Notes: generated by a model from the sequence alone, not told the origin. DNA of 64,000 bases from JAEUJM01 sp041908445 (GCA_041908445.1 JAYRFK010000040.1:1-64000); one strand, 5' to 3'. Numbered from the stretch's first letter, positions 42,603-52,063 are shown. A program made the numbers and translations.

Positions 42603-44027
42603 CTAGAGGAAGCCGCCCCGGGTCATGGCCTCGACGTCGAGGGCCTGGTCCAGGGTCGCCTCGTCCATGAGCCCGCGTTCGAGGACGACCTCGCGGATGG
42701 TCTTGCCGTCGCGGATCGACGCCTTGATGACGTCGGCGACCACCTCGTAGCCGAGGTACGGGTTGAGCGAGGTGCCGATCGACGGGGACGACTCGGCGTA
42801 GCGCCGGCAGGTCGCCTCGTCCGCCTCGATGCCGAGGATGCAGCGCTCGGCGAACACCCGGCTCACGTTGGCGAGCAGGCGCAGCGACTCCAGCAGGTTG
42901 CGGGCCATCACCGGCAGGTAGACGTTCAGCTCGAAGTTGCCCTGCGAGCCGGCGAAGGCCACCGCGGCGTCGTTGCCCATCACCTGGGCCGCCACCTGGG
43001 TGACCGCCTCGGGGATCACCGGGTTGACCTTGCCCGGCATGATCGACGACCCGGGCTGGAGGTCCGGCAGGCGGATCTCGGCGAGCCCGGCCCGGGGGCC
43101 GCTGCCCATCCAGCGCAGGTCGTTCGCGATCTTGACCAGCGCAACCGCGAGGCGCCGGCAGTGCCCCGACGCCTCGACGAGCGCGTCGCGGGCCCCCTGG
43201 GCGGCGAAGTGGTCACGGGCCTCGCTGAGGGGCAGGCCGAGGCGGTGGGCCAGCGCCTGGATGACCTGGCCGGCGAACTCGGGCGGCGCGTTGATGCCGG
43301 TGCCGACCGCGGTGCCGCCCAGGGGCAATTCGCCGACGGGGGCCACGCACGAGCGCAGGCGCTCGGCCGCGGCGCCGACCTGGGCGGCGTAGCCCCCGAA
43401 CTCCTGGCCGAGGGTGACGGGCGTGGCGTCCATGAGGTGGGTGCGGCCCGACTTCACCACGCCGGCGAACTCGAGGGCCTTGGCGTGCAGGGCGTCGTGG
43501 AGCTCCTCGAGGGCGGGCAGGAGGTCGGCGTGGATCACCTCGGCCGCTGCCAGGTGGATCGCCGAGGGGAACACGTCGTTGGACGACTGCGAGCCGTTCA
43601 CGTGGTCGTTCGGGTGGACCGCGCCGGGCTCGCCGAGGCGCTCCGAGGCGAGGCTGGCCAGCACCTCGTTCACGTTCATGTTCGTGGACGTGCCCGAGCC
43701 GGTCTGGAACACGTCGACGGGGAACTGGTCGTCCCACTCCCCCGCGGCGACCTCCTCGGCGGCGGCGGCGATGGCCTCACCGAGTCGCTCATCCACGGCG
43801 GCGACCGAGTCGAGCCGGGCGTTCACCCTCGCCGCCTCGCCCTTGATGAGCGCCAGCGCCCGGATCAGGCGGCGCTCGACCACCATCCCCGAGATCGGGA
43901 AGTTCTCGACCGCCCGCTGCGTCTGGGCGCCCCACCGGGCCGACGCGGGGACCCGGACCTCCCCCATGGAGTCGTGCTCGATGCGGAAGCCGGCGTCGCC
44001 GCCGTCGGGGGAGTTCATCTCGCCCAC
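42603..44027 (-). CDS. fumC: Class II fumarate hydratase
   Basis: A 474-residue class II fumarase/aspartase-superfamily enzyme: RIEHDSMGEVRVPASARWGAQTQRAVENFPISG at the start, NVNEVLA, NDHVNGSQSSND and SGRTHLMDATPVTLGQEF in the middle, and the superfamily signature GSSIMPGKVNPVIPEA. It hydrates fumarate to malate in the TCA cycle and has no Fe-S cluster. The GTG start is 7 bases after TAGCGT; an in-frame ATG three codons later is possible. It is a single-gene unit. Confidence 0.93.
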   Translation of the reverse strand: MGEMNSPDGGDAGFRIEHDSMGEVRVPASARWGAQTQRAVENFPISGMVVERRLIRALALIKGEAARVNARLDSVAAVDERLGEAIAAAAEEVAAGEWDDQFPVDVFQTGSGTSTNMNVNEVLASLASERLGEPGAVHPNDHVNGSQSSNDVFPSAIHLAAAEVIHADLLPALEELHDALHAKALEFAGVVKSGRTHLMDATPVTLGQEFGGYAAQVGAAAERLRSCVAPVGELPLGGTAVGTGINAPPEFAGQVIQALAHRLGLPLSEARDHFAAQGARDALVEASGHCRRLAVALVKIANDLRWMGSGPRAGLAEIRLPDLQPGSSIMPGKVNPVIPEAVTQVAAQVMGNDAAVAFAGSQGNFELNVYLPVMARNLLESLRLLANVSRVFAERCILGIEADEATCRRYAESSPSIGTSLNPYLGYEVVADVIKASIRDGKTIREVVLERGLMDEATLDQALDVEAMTRGGFL

Positions 44028-44034
44028 CTACCCG

Positions 44035-44040
44035 ACGCTA
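44035..44040 (-). promoter_or_regulatory. -10 hexamer (TAGCGT) of fumC
   Basis: TAGCGT on the minus strand ends 7 bases before the GTG at 44027; a leaderless transcript is likely. Confidence 0.4.
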
Positions 44041-44066
44041 CCGGTCCCCCGTCGCCACGACGCTCG

Positions 44067-44115
44067 TTCCTCCAGCAGGAACGCGCGGTACCACCTTCCG
44101 TTTCTGCTGGAGGAA
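44067..44115. terminator. Hairpin after the esterase-like lipoprotein gene
   Basis: Arms 44067-44083 and 44099-44115 match at 16 of 17 positions with a 15-base loop, just past the leftward lipoprotein stop. No U-tract. Confidence 0.6.
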
Positions 44116-44121
44116 AGGGGA

Positions 44122-45000
44122 TCAGGGGGTGGCGGTGAGGGGGTGGGCGGCGAGGAAGGCCCAGATGGCGTCGTTGAGCAGGGCCTGCTCGGCGTCGGGC
44201 AGGGTCTCGAGCGCCGCCCCCTCCTCGCAGCCGAGATAGACCACGGCGGTGAGGGTGCCGGTGCCCGTCGCCCCCGCGGCCACGGGCTCGGGGGACGGCA
44301 CCTCGTCGCAGCCGTAGCGCTCCACCCAGGGGCCGACGCCGCCGTCGAAGCCGGGCAGGACCACGAGCGGGACCGGGCGCTGCTGGTCGCACGGGGCGGG
44401 CGCGGCGGCATCGCCGACGAAGGCCGCCGCCGCCACCCGGTCCGAGAGGTCGCAGGCGAGTCGGGCGGCCATCGCGGACCCGTCGCCGTTGCCGAAGGCG
44501 AAGACCCGCGCCGGGTCGAGGCAGAAGCGGGTGGCGGACTGCTCGAGCATCGCCTGCACGAAGGCCACGTCCGCCGAGCCGGCGGCGCTGTCCCAGGTCG
44601 GCACGTCGCCGAGGCCCTGGGGGCTGAGAAGTACGAACCCGTCGGCGTCGGCCGCCGTGCGCAGGCCGCTGGTGTCGTCCTGCTGGGCGGCGGTGGCGCC
44701 GGTGTTGTGGAGGCTGACCACCACCGGCATCGACACGCCCTCGTAGGACGTGGGGACGTACTGCAGGTACGACCGGGGGACGCCGTCGACGTCGACGGTC
44801 TGCACCGTCGACCCCGGCTGCACGTCGACGCCCGCCACGCAGGTCGGGTCGAGCGCGGCCTCGAGCTCGTCGGGGCTGAGGGTGGTGGGCGTCGCCGCCG
44901 TGGTCGACGACACCGACGCGGGCAGGTCGGCCGAACCGCACCCTACGAGCGCCGCAGCGGTGACCGCGAGCGCCAGGATCCCCGCCCCCCGCCGCCTCAC
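44122..45000 (-). CDS. Esterase-like lipoprotein with missing catalytic serine
   Basis: A 292-residue protein with a signal peptide and lipobox (LVGCGS, Cys about 19), then an alpha/beta fold like PHB-depolymerase/feruloyl-esterase-type proteins (RSYLQYVPTSYEGVSMPVVVSLHN). Where active members have GxSxGG the sequence is AFGNGDGSAMAARLAC, with Gly at the nucleophile position. The oxyanion HG is HN, and no catalytic His is evident near the end. It is probably a non-catalytic binding protein. The GTG overlaps the ABC-F stop as GTGA, so it is co-translated with that gene, an odd pairing. Confidence 0.8.
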   Translation of the reverse strand: MRRRGAGILALAVTAAALVGCGSADLPASVSSTTAATPTTLSPDELEAALDPTCVAGVDVQPGSTVQTVDVDGVPRSYLQYVPTSYEGVSMPVVVSLHNTGATAAQQDDTSGLRTAADADGFVLLSPQGLGDVPTWDSAAGSADVAFVQAMLEQSATRFCLDPARVFAFGNGDGSAMAARLACDLSDRVAAAAFVGDAAAPAPCDQQRPVPLVVLPGFDGGVGPWVERYGCDEVPSPEPVAAGATGTGTLTAVVYLGCEEGAALETLPDAEQALLNDAIWAFLAAHPLTATP

Positions 45001-46604
45001 GCCATGGCCACCAGGTCGAGCAGGTCGTCGCTCCAGTAGTCGAGCTCGCCCTCGGGCATCATCAGCACGCGGTCGGGGGCCAGCTCGCGCACGAAGTCCC
45101 GGTCGTGGCTCACGATGATCATGGTGCCCGGCCACGCCGCCAGCGCGTCCGCGGTCGCCGTGCGCGACCCCGGGTCGAGGTTGTTGGTGGGCTCGTCGAG
45201 CAGCAGCAGGTTGTGGCGACCGGCCACCAGCTGGGCGAGCGCCAGCTTGGTCTTCTCGCCGCCCGACAGCGTGGAGGCGTCCTGGAAGGCCTTGTCGCCG
45301 GTGAGGCCGAACATGCCGAGCAGGGCCCGGCGGTCCTGCTCGCCCAACCCGGTCATGCCGTCGAGGTGGTCGAAGAGGGACTTGCCCGCCTCGATGCCCT
45401 CGTGCTCCTGGGCGTAGTAGCCCATCTCGACGCCCAGGCCGGGCGTCACCTCGCCGGCGTCGGGCGTCGTCACCTCGGCCAGCACCCGCAGCAGGCTGGT
45501 CTTGCCCGCGCCGTTGAGGCCCATGACCAGCAGGCGCTCGCCCCGACCGAGGTCGAACGACACGTCGTCGAAGACCTGGAGGTCGCCGTAGGCCTTGGCC
45601 AGGCCGGCGACGGTGAGCACCGTGCGGCCCGCCTTGGGCGGCTCGGGGAAGCGCAGGTTCAGCTTCTGCTTGCGGGATGGGCCCTCGACCCGCTCCCGCT
45701 CCATGCGCTTGACCCGGCTGTCGAGGGTCTGGGCCTTGCGGGCGCGGGCGGCGGTGGAGTGGCGCATCGAGTCCGCCAGCGTCGTGAGCCGGTTGATCTC
45801 GGACGCCTGGCGGGCGGCGACCTTGGCGAGGCGCTCCTCGTCCTTCTCCCGCGACACGAGGTACTGCGAGTAGGTGCCCTTGTACTCGACCATCGTGCCG
45901 ACGGCGTCCTCCCCCGCCCGGTCGAGGTGCAGCACCCGGGTGATGGCCTCATCGAGCAGCTCGAGGTCGTGGCTCACCACCAGCAGGGCACCCTTGTAGG
46001 CCCGGAGGAACTTGAGCATCCAGTCGCGGGCGTCGTTGTCCAGGTGGTTCGTGGGCTCGTCGAGCAGCAGCACGTCGCTGCCGGCGAAGAGGATGCGGGC
46101 GAGCTCGACCCGCCGGCGCTCGCCACCGGACAGCACGCCGATGGGCAGGTCGAGGCGCTCGTCCGTGAGGCCCAGGCCGGCGGCGATCTTGCGGGCCTCG
46201 GGCTCGGCCTCGTAGCCGCCCTCCATGCGGTAGGCGTCCTCCTCACGGCTGAAGCGGGCCACGTTTCGCTCGGACGGGTCCTCCTCGATGGCCAGGCGCA
46301 GCTTCTCGAGGCGCACGCGGGCGACGTCGAGACCCCGGCCCGAGAGCACGTGGTCGACGCCCGACACGTTGACGTCGGTGGTGTCGAGGCGGGGGTCCTG
46401 CGAGAGGTAGCCGAGACCACCGGTGATGTGCACCACGCCGGCCTTGGGCTGTGCCGCACCGCCGAGCACCCGCAGCAGGCTGGTCTTGCCGGCGCCGTTG
46501 CGGCCCACCAGGCCGACCTTGTCGCGGGCGCGCACGGTGAAGGAGGCACCCTCGACGACGAGGTTGCCTCCCACCTCCACGCTCAGCTCGCGGACCTGCA
46601 GCAT
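44997..46604 (-). CDS. ABC-F family ATPase
   Basis: A 535-residue protein with two ATP-binding cassettes and no membrane domain. Cassette 1 has GRNGAGKTS at about 36, LSGGERRRVELAR and LLLDEPTNHLD. Cassette 2 has GLNGAGKTS at about 350, LSGGEKTKLALAQ and LLLDEPTNNLD. A charged linker of some 80 residues (about 240-320, Arg/Lys-rich) links them. ABC-F proteins act on ribosomes, some giving antibiotic resistance, others relieving stalls; which type this is cannot be told. The ATG at 46604 is preceded by a CACAAT hexamer at 6 bases and no Shine-Dalgarno sequence. Confidence 0.9.
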   Translation of the reverse strand: MLQVRELSVEVGGNLVVEGASFTVRARDKVGLVGRNGAGKTSLLRVLGGAAQPKAGVVHITGGLGYLSQDPRLDTTDVNVSGVDHVLSGRGLDVARVRLEKLRLAIEEDPSERNVARFSREEDAYRMEGGYEAEPEARKIAAGLGLTDERLDLPIGVLSGGERRRVELARILFAGSDVLLLDEPTNHLDNDARDWMLKFLRAYKGALLVVSHDLELLDEAITRVLHLDRAGEDAVGTMVEYKGTYSQYLVSREKDEERLAKVAARQASEINRLTTLADSMRHSTAARARKAQTLDSRVKRMERERVEGPSRKQKLNLRFPEPPKAGRTVLTVAGLAKAYGDLQVFDDVSFDLGRGERLLVMGLNGAGKTSLLRVLAEVTTPDAGEVTPGLGVEMGYYAQEHEGIEAGKSLFDHLDGMTGLGEQDRRALLGMFGLTGDKAFQDASTLSGGEKTKLALAQLVAGRHNLLLLDEPTNNLDPGSRTATADALAAWPGTMIIVSHDRDFVRELAPDRVLMMPEGELDYWSDDLLDLVAMA

Positions 46605-46730
46605 CCCGCCATTGTGGGGGGTGTGGCGCCGATCGGTGCACCAATTCCCGGGGTAGGGGGAATGGGCGGCGGCGCCGACCGGTTGGGCGCCGCGACCCTT
46701 CCGCTTCGTCGCACCCCAGGAGTGACCCCG

Positions 46731-47117
46731 ATGCCCGTCGATCCCGACGTCAAGACCCTCGCCACCGGCCGCAACTTCGGCGCCCTCGCCTACCACCGGT
46801 CCGACGGCTCGATCGCCAACCACGTCATGTGGGTCGACGCCGACGACGACCACCTGCTGATCAACACCGAGGTGCACCGCGGCAAGTTCAAGGCGATGAC
46901 CAAGAACCCCGAGGTCACCGTCACCGTCTGGGACAGCGAGAACCCGTACCACTACGCCGAGGTGACCGGCCGGGTCGTCGGCCACGACGACAGCGAGGCG
47001 GCCCGCGCCCACATCGACGCCCTGTCGCAGCGCTACAACGGCACCGACTACGGCAACCCGATCCAGAGCCGCCGTGTCATCGTGCGCATCGAGCCCGTCC
47101 GCCAGCGGGTGCAGTGA
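46731..47117 (+). CDS. PPOX-class F420-dependent oxidoreductase-like protein
   Basis: A 128-residue split-barrel protein (LATGRNFGALAYHRSDGSIANHVMWVDADDDHLLINTEVHRGKFKAMTKNPEVTVTVWD) of the PPOX/F420-type family. The His/Arg/Lys pattern after the fourth strand is that of F420-type members. It differs from the 40500-40964 protein in length and detail. The ATG follows AGGAG at 7 bases, so unlike many neighbours it uses a normal ribosome site. It is divergent from the ABC-F gene. Confidence 0.82.
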   Translation: MPVDPDVKTLATGRNFGALAYHRSDGSIANHVMWVDADDDHLLINTEVHRGKFKAMTKNPEVTVTVWDSENPYHYAEVTGRVVGHDDSEAARAHIDALSQRYNGTDYGNPIQSRRVIVRIEPVRQRVQ

Positions 47118-47165
47118 CCCGCCGGCGGTCGGCTCGTCTCGGCTCGTGGTTGCCGGTGGCTGCCG

Positions 47166-48710
47166 TCAGTTGACCAGGCGGTCGCGGCCCTCCCAGTAGG
47201 GGGCGCGGAGCTTGAACTTCTGGAGCTTGCCCGTCGCGGTGCGGGCGAGCTCGCCGCGGAACTCGATCGACGTCGGGCACTTGTAGTGGGCCAGGCGCTC
47301 GCGGCAGTGGTCGATGAGGTCGCGCTCGGTGACCTCGTCGGCGCCGTCGCCCGTCACGACCACGAGGGCCTTGACCGTCTCGCCCCACTTCTCGTCAGGC
47401 ACGCCGATGACGGCCACCTCGGACACGTTCGGGTGCGAGAACAGGGCGTCCTCGACCTCGATCGACGAGACGTTCTCGCCGCCCGAGATGATCACGTCCT
47501 TCTTGCGGTCCGAGATGGTGAGGTAGCTGTCGTCGATGGTGCCGCCGTCTCCGGTGTGGAACCAGCCGTCGACGATGGCGTCGGCGGTGGCCTCCGGCTG
47601 CTCCCAGTAGCCCTCGAGCACCATGTTCCCTCGGGCCAGGACCTCACCCATGGCGTCGATCTGGAGCTGCACGCCGACCACGGGGGCGCCGGCCCGGCTG
47701 AGCAGCTGCGCCCGCTCCCCCGAGGGCAGGTCGTCCCACTCGGCGCGGGCCCGGTTCATGGTGAGGACCGGCGCGGTCTCGGTGAGGCCGTAGATCTGGA
47801 TGAACTCCCAGCCCAGTTCGGTCTCGATGCGCTCGATGGTGCGGGTGGGCGGCGGCGCGCCGGCCACCACGATGCGGGTGGTGCCCGCGCCGGGGATGGG
47901 CCCGTCCCAGTCGCCGGCGGCGTCCAGCACCGCGGCCACGACCGCCGGGGCGGCACACAGCAGGGTCACGCCCTGGGCCTCGATGCGCCGCAGGATCTCG
48001 GCGCCGTCGACCTTGCGCAGCACCACCTGGCGGACCCCCATGCCCGTCACCGCGTACGGCATGCCCCAGCCGTTGCAGTGGAACATCGGCAGGGTGTGCA
48101 GGTACACGTCCCGGTCGTTCACACCGGCGTGCCAGCCGAAGCCCATGGCGTTGATCCAGAGGTTGCGGTGGGTCATCTGCACGCCCTTGGGGCGGGCGGT
48201 GGTGCCGCTCGTGTAGTTGATGGTGGCGGTGGCGTCCTCGTCGTGCTCCCACGGCTCGGGCTCGGCGTCGGACTCGAGGCCGAACAGCTCGACGTCGGTC
48301 TCGGCCCCGATCACCATGCGCCGGGGTGCGGTCACCGACGACAGCGCCTCGTCCAGCTCGGGGTCGACGAGCAGCAGCGACGCCCCGCAGTGCTCGACGA
48401 TGTAGGAGATCTCCGCCGGGCTGAGGCGGAAGTTGATGGGGACGAAGACCCGGCCCCACGCACTGACCCCGAAGAACGACACCAGCATGCGGGCCGCGTT
48501 CTGCGAGACCATCGCCACCCGCTCGCCCGGGCCGATGCCCATGGCGTCGAGCGCGGCGGCCTGGCCCCGGGCCAGCTCGGCGATGCGGGCGTAGGTCAGC
48601 TCGCCGAGCGACGCCGCCGGCTGGTCGGGCTCGTCGACCACGCCGATGCGCTCGCCGTAGACGGCGGCGGCGCGGTCGAGGTAGTCGCGGACGGTCAGGG
48701 CGACCTTCAT
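47166..48710 (-). CDS. Acyl-CoA synthetase (AMP-forming)
   Basis: A 514-residue ANL-superfamily enzyme that activates a carboxylic acid to its CoA thioester through an adenylate. The P-loop is INYTSGTTARPKGVQMTH, then MFHCNGWG, the adenylate motif QIYGLTETAPV, WFHTGDGGTI, and the C-terminal KDVIISGGENVSSIEVE with the catalytic Lys in RTATGKLQK. The type resembles medium- or long-chain fatty acyl-CoA ligases (FadD3/FadD-like); the substrate is not decided. The ATG 48710 follows AGGAG. It lies 40 bases after an SDR gene on the same strand, and the pair likely acts on the same acyl substrates. Confidence 0.9.
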   Translation of the reverse strand: MKVALTVRDYLDRAAAVYGERIGVVDEPDQPAASLGELTYARIAELARGQAAALDAMGIGPGERVAMVSQNAARMLVSFFGVSAWGRVFVPINFRLSPAEISYIVEHCGASLLLVDPELDEALSSVTAPRRMVIGAETDVELFGLESDAEPEPWEHDEDATATINYTSGTTARPKGVQMTHRNLWINAMGFGWHAGVNDRDVYLHTLPMFHCNGWGMPYAVTGMGVRQVVLRKVDGAEILRRIEAQGVTLLCAAPAVVAAVLDAAGDWDGPIPGAGTTRIVVAGAPPPTRTIERIETELGWEFIQIYGLTETAPVLTMNRARAEWDDLPSGERAQLLSRAGAPVVGVQLQIDAMGEVLARGNMVLEGYWEQPEATADAIVDGWFHTGDGGTIDDSYLTISDRKKDVIISGGENVSSIEVEDALFSHPNVSEVAVIGVPDEKWGETVKALVVVTGDGADEVTERDLIDHCRERLAHYKCPTSIEFRGELARTATGKLQKFKLRAPYWEGRDRLVN

Positions 48711-48750
48711 GGCAGGGACTCCTGGCTCGGTGGGGTGGGTTCGGAGGGGG

Positions 48751-49536
48751 TCATCGCGCGGTGAACCCACCGTCGACCGCGAGGACCTGGCCGGTCACGT
48801 AGGTGCTCGCGTCGCCGGCGAGGAAGAGCAGGGCGCCGTCGAGCTCGTGCATGGCGCCGGGGCGGCGCATCGGCGTGTTGCGCTCGATCCAGCGCCGGCC
48901 GCTCTCGGCCTCGAGCATGGCCTCGGTGAGCTCGGAGGCGAAGTAGCCGGGGGCGATGGCGTTCACCCGCACCCCGGTGGTGGCCCACTGGCAGGCCAGC
49001 TCCCGGGTGAGGCCGACGACCGCCGCCTTGGCGGCCACGTAGCCGGCCTGGTTGTTCGGTGCGGCGGCGACGAGGCCGTGCACCGACGAGATGTTGACGA
49101 TGCTGCCGGCACCGGCGGGGACCATCCGGGCGGCGACCAGTTGGGTCAGCACGAACAGGGCGTTGAGGTCGACGTCGACCACCCGGCGGAACTCGGCCGG
49201 GTCCTCCTCGAGCGCGGGCTGGGGGCCGTCGCTGATGCCGGCGTTGTTGACGAGCACGTCGATGCGCCCGCCGGCCACCTCGTCCGCGGCGGCGACCAGC
49301 CGGGCCAGGTCGTCGTCGACGGCCACGTCGCAGGCCACGGGGACGAAGCGCTCGAGCTCGCCCGCCAGCGCTTCCATGCGGTCGAGGCGGCGGGCGCCGC
49401 CGACGACCGTGGCCCCGGCGGCGTGCAGGACGCGGGCGAACCGCTCCCCCAGGCCGCCCGACGCACCGGTGACGACCGCCACCCGCCCGTCGAGCCGCAG
49501 CAACCCGTCCGGGGCCGGCTCGGTCACGTCCGTCAC
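48751..49536 (-). CDS. Short-chain dehydrogenase/reductase
   Basis: A 261-residue classical SDR: cofactor motif TGASGGLG, NNAG, catalytic Ser in NISSVHG, YVAAK (Tyr-x3-Lys), and the closing TGQVLAVDGGFTAR. The Ala/Arg after the second strand (GGARRLDR) suggests NADP(H). The GTG at 49536 is 8 bases after TACGCT, consistent with a leaderless mRNA. It precedes the acyl-CoA synthetase gene in a probable operon, suggesting a role in acyl-CoA or alcohol/ketone metabolism. Confidence 0.9.
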   Translation of the reverse strand: MTDVTEPAPDGLLRLDGRVAVVTGASGGLGERFARVLHAAGATVVGGARRLDRMEALAGELERFVPVACDVAVDDDLARLVAAADEVAGGRIDVLVNNAGISDGPQPALEEDPAEFRRVVDVDLNALFVLTQLVAARMVPAGAGSIVNISSVHGLVAAAPNNQAGYVAAKAAVVGLTRELACQWATTGVRVNAIAPGYFASELTEAMLEAESGRRWIERNTPMRRPGAMHELDGALLFLAGDASTYVTGQVLAVDGGFTAR

Positions 49537-49544
49537 GGGGCCGC

Positions 49545-49550
49545 AGCGTA
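49545..49550 (-). promoter_or_regulatory. -10 hexamer (TACGCT) of the SDR-synthetase unit
   Basis: TACGCT on the minus strand ends 8 bases before the GTG at 49536; no Shine-Dalgarno sequence. Confidence 0.45.
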
Positions 49551-49638
49551 GTGACGGCGGCACCCGGCGTCGGCCGCACACGCCACGACCCGGCGATGAG
49601 CCGACGCCGCAGGTCCGAGGAGGCGCTAGGAAGGGGCG

Positions 49639-50541
49639 ATGAAGGTGCGCGTGGGGTACGGGCTCGGCGCCCGCAGCACGACGAACGACCAGGCCCGGTT
49701 CGCCACCGTGGTCGACGAGCTCGAGCGCCTGGGCTTCGACTCGCTCTGGCTGAGCGAGCGCATCGCCGCCGACGGGCCCGACCCGGTGGTGGGCATGGCC
49801 TTCGCCGTGGCCCGCACCACCCGGCTCAAGGTGGGCATGAGCGTGATGGTGCTGCCGGGCCGCAACCCGGTGCTGGTGGCCAAGTCGCTCGCCAGCCTGG
49901 ACCGCCTGTCCGACGGCCGGCTGCTGCCCGCGTTCGGGCTCGGCGTGGCCGACGCCGGCGAGCAGCAGGCCTTCGGCGTGGCCCGGGGCGAGCGGGCCAA
50001 GATCTTCGACGAGGCCCTGCCCCTGATCCGCCGCCTCTGGACCGAGGACTCGGTGGACCACGACGGCACCTACTTCCACCTCGAGGGTGCGGTGGTGCGA
50101 CCCAAGCCCGTGCAACAGCCCCTCGACGTGTGGCTGGGCGGCCAAGCCCCGTCCGAGCTGCGTCGGGTCGGCCGCCTCGGCGACGGCTGGCTCCCGTCGT
50201 TCTGCGACGCCGAGGACGTGCGCCGCGGCAAGGCCGCCATCGAGGCCGCCGCCGACGAGGCCGGCCGGTCGATCGACCCCGAGCACTTCGGCGCGCTGGT
50301 GGCCTACGCCGAGGGCGGCGAGGTGCCCGACGTGCTGGCGCAGTTCATCCGCAAGCGCCGGCCCGACCTCGATGACCCCCGCCGCATCGTCCCCGCCAGC
50401 CTCCCCGAGCTGCGGGCCCGCCTCGAGGAGATGACCGAGGCCGGCGCCTCCAAGTTCGTGGTGCTCCCCCTGGCCGAGCCCGCCGACTGGGCCGACCACC
50501 TCGGCGCCGTCGCCGACGCCGTCCTCCCGCTCACCCGTTGA
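49639..50541 (+). CDS. LLM-class (luciferase-like) oxidoreductase, F420 type
   Basis: A 300-residue TIM-barrel luciferase-like protein: FDSLWLSERIAADGPDPVVGMAFAVARTTRLKVGMSVMVLPGRNPVLVAKSLASLDRLSDGRLLPAFGLG is typical of F420-dependent actinobacterial members. It is likely an F420- or FMN-dependent dehydrogenase or monooxygenase of unknown substrate. GAGGAGG lies about 15 bases and AAGGGG 3 bases before the ATG. It is followed by a second LLM gene on the same strand after 166 bases, and is divergent from the SDR-synthetase unit. Confidence 0.87.
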   Translation: MKVRVGYGLGARSTTNDQARFATVVDELERLGFDSLWLSERIAADGPDPVVGMAFAVARTTRLKVGMSVMVLPGRNPVLVAKSLASLDRLSDGRLLPAFGLGVADAGEQQAFGVARGERAKIFDEALPLIRRLWTEDSVDHDGTYFHLEGAVVRPKPVQQPLDVWLGGQAPSELRRVGRLGDGWLPSFCDAEDVRRGKAAIEAAADEAGRSIDPEHFGALVAYAEGGEVPDVLAQFIRKRRPDLDDPRRIVPASLPELRARLEEMTEAGASKFVVLPLAEPADWADHLGAVADAVLPLTR

Positions 50542-50707
50542 CTGGCTCCTCCTCCGTCAGAGCGCCTTCGGCATCCGGTTCGTCGGCGGCAGCTGCCCGC
50601 CTCCGGCGGTCAACCTCGATCGGACCCCGGTCAACTCCGGCGACCCCGTGACGTCCGGAGGGGGCGGCAGGCGGGCCTAGCCTGGGCGCCGACGTGAGGG
50701 GGACCCC

Positions 50708-52063
50708 GTGAAGTTCGGCCTGTTCTACGAGCACCAGCTGCCCCGCCCCTGGACCGAGGAGAGCGAGCACCAGCTCATCTCGGACGCCCTCGACCAGATC
50801 GAGCACGCCGACCGCCTCGGCATCGAGTACTGCTGGGAGGTCGAGCACCACTTCCTCGAGGAGTACTCCCACTCGTCGGCGCCCGAGGTCTTCCTCGCCG
50901 CCGCCAGCCAGCGCACCAAGAACATGCGCCTCGGCCACGGGATCATCCAGACCGCCCCGGGCTACAACCACCCGGTCCGCACCGCCGAGCGGGTCGCCAT
51001 GCTCGACCTCGTGTCCGGCGGCCGGGCCGAGTTCGGCTCCGGCGAGTCGTCGTCGGAGGCCGAGCTCGGCGGCTTCGGCATCGACCCGGGCGAGAAGCGG
51101 GACCAGTGGCTCGAGGGACTCCAGGTCGCGGTCCGGGCCATGACCGAGGACCCCTTCACCGGCTACGAGGGCCGCTTCGTGAGCGTCCCGCCCCGCAACG
51201 TCGTGCCCAAGCCCATGCAGAAGCCCCACCCGCCGCTCTGGGTGGCGTGCTCGCGCCGCGACACCATCCTGCTCGCCGCCGACAAGGGCATCGGCGCCCT
51301 CGCCTTCGCCTTCATCGACCCCGAGGAGGCCCGGCACTGGGTCGACGACTACACCGCGGTCATGGCCGAGCGGTGCGTCCCCGTGGGCAAGGCGGTCAAC
51401 CACAACATCGCCTGCGTGACCCCGATGATGTGCGCCCCCACCGAGGACGAGGCCATCGCCATGGGCCTCGAGGGCGGCAACTTCTTCGGCTACTCCCTCG
51501 CCCACTACTACGTGTTCGGCGACCACGTGCCCGGCGAGACCAACGTCTGGGACGAGTTCATCGCCAAGCGCGACCAGATGGGCTACTCCCCCGAGGCCGC
51601 CATCGCCGCCCAGAAGGAGGTGCTCGGCGCCCAGGTCGCGGCCGGCGACACGTCGGGGTTGCGGGGGGCCGTCGGCACGCCGGCGCAGATCCGGGAGTTC
51701 CTGCGCCGCTACGAGGAGGCCGGCGTCGACCAGGTGATCTTCGTCATGCAGGCGGGCCGCAACCGCCACGAGGACATCATGGCCAGCCTCGACCTCTTCG
51801 CCGCCGAGGTGCTGCCCGAGTTCAAGGAGCGCGACCCGGCGGCGTCCGCGGCCAAGGCCGAGCGCATCGCCCCGATCATCGAGGCGGCCATGGCCCGGCG
51901 CGAGGACGACGCCCCACCGATGCCCGACGGCTACGTCATGCGGGCCCTGCCCAAGGCCATGGTGGAGGCCGCGAACTCCGACGAGGGCCGCCAGTTCCTC
52001 GAGACCATGGCCGAGCAGAGCGCCGTCGGCGACCGCGACGGCATCTCCAACCTCCTCGGCTGA
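50708..52063 (+). CDS. LLM-class flavin-dependent monooxygenase-like protein
   Basis: A 451-residue luciferase-like monooxygenase (MKFGLFYEHQLPRPW; EYCWEVEHHFLEEYSHSSAPEVFLAAASQRTKNMRLGHGIIQTAPGYNHPVRTAERVAMLDLVSGGRAEFGSGESSSEAEL). It has a C-terminal extension of about 70 residues (PAASAAKAERIAPIIEAAMARREDD) beyond the usual barrel. It looks like the alkane/terpene monooxygenase-type LLM proteins common in actinobacteria; the substrate is unknown. The GTG at 50708 follows GAGGGGGA, with a TAGCCT hexamer at 50678-50683, so it has a short leader of its own. A long hairpin follows its stop. Confidence 0.87.
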   Translation: MKFGLFYEHQLPRPWTEESEHQLISDALDQIEHADRLGIEYCWEVEHHFLEEYSHSSAPEVFLAAASQRTKNMRLGHGIIQTAPGYNHPVRTAERVAMLDLVSGGRAEFGSGESSSEAELGGFGIDPGEKRDQWLEGLQVAVRAMTEDPFTGYEGRFVSVPPRNVVPKPMQKPHPPLWVACSRRDTILLAADKGIGALAFAFIDPEEARHWVDDYTAVMAERCVPVGKAVNHNIACVTPMMCAPTEDEAIAMGLEGGNFFGYSLAHYYVFGDHVPGETNVWDEFIAKRDQMGYSPEAAIAAQKEVLGAQVAAGDTSGLRGAVGTPAQIREFLRRYEEAGVDQVIFVMQAGRNRHEDIMASLDLFAAEVLPEFKERDPAASAAKAERIAPIIEAAMARREDDAPPMPDGYVMRALPKAMVEAANSDEGRQFLETMAEQSAVGDRDGISNLLG

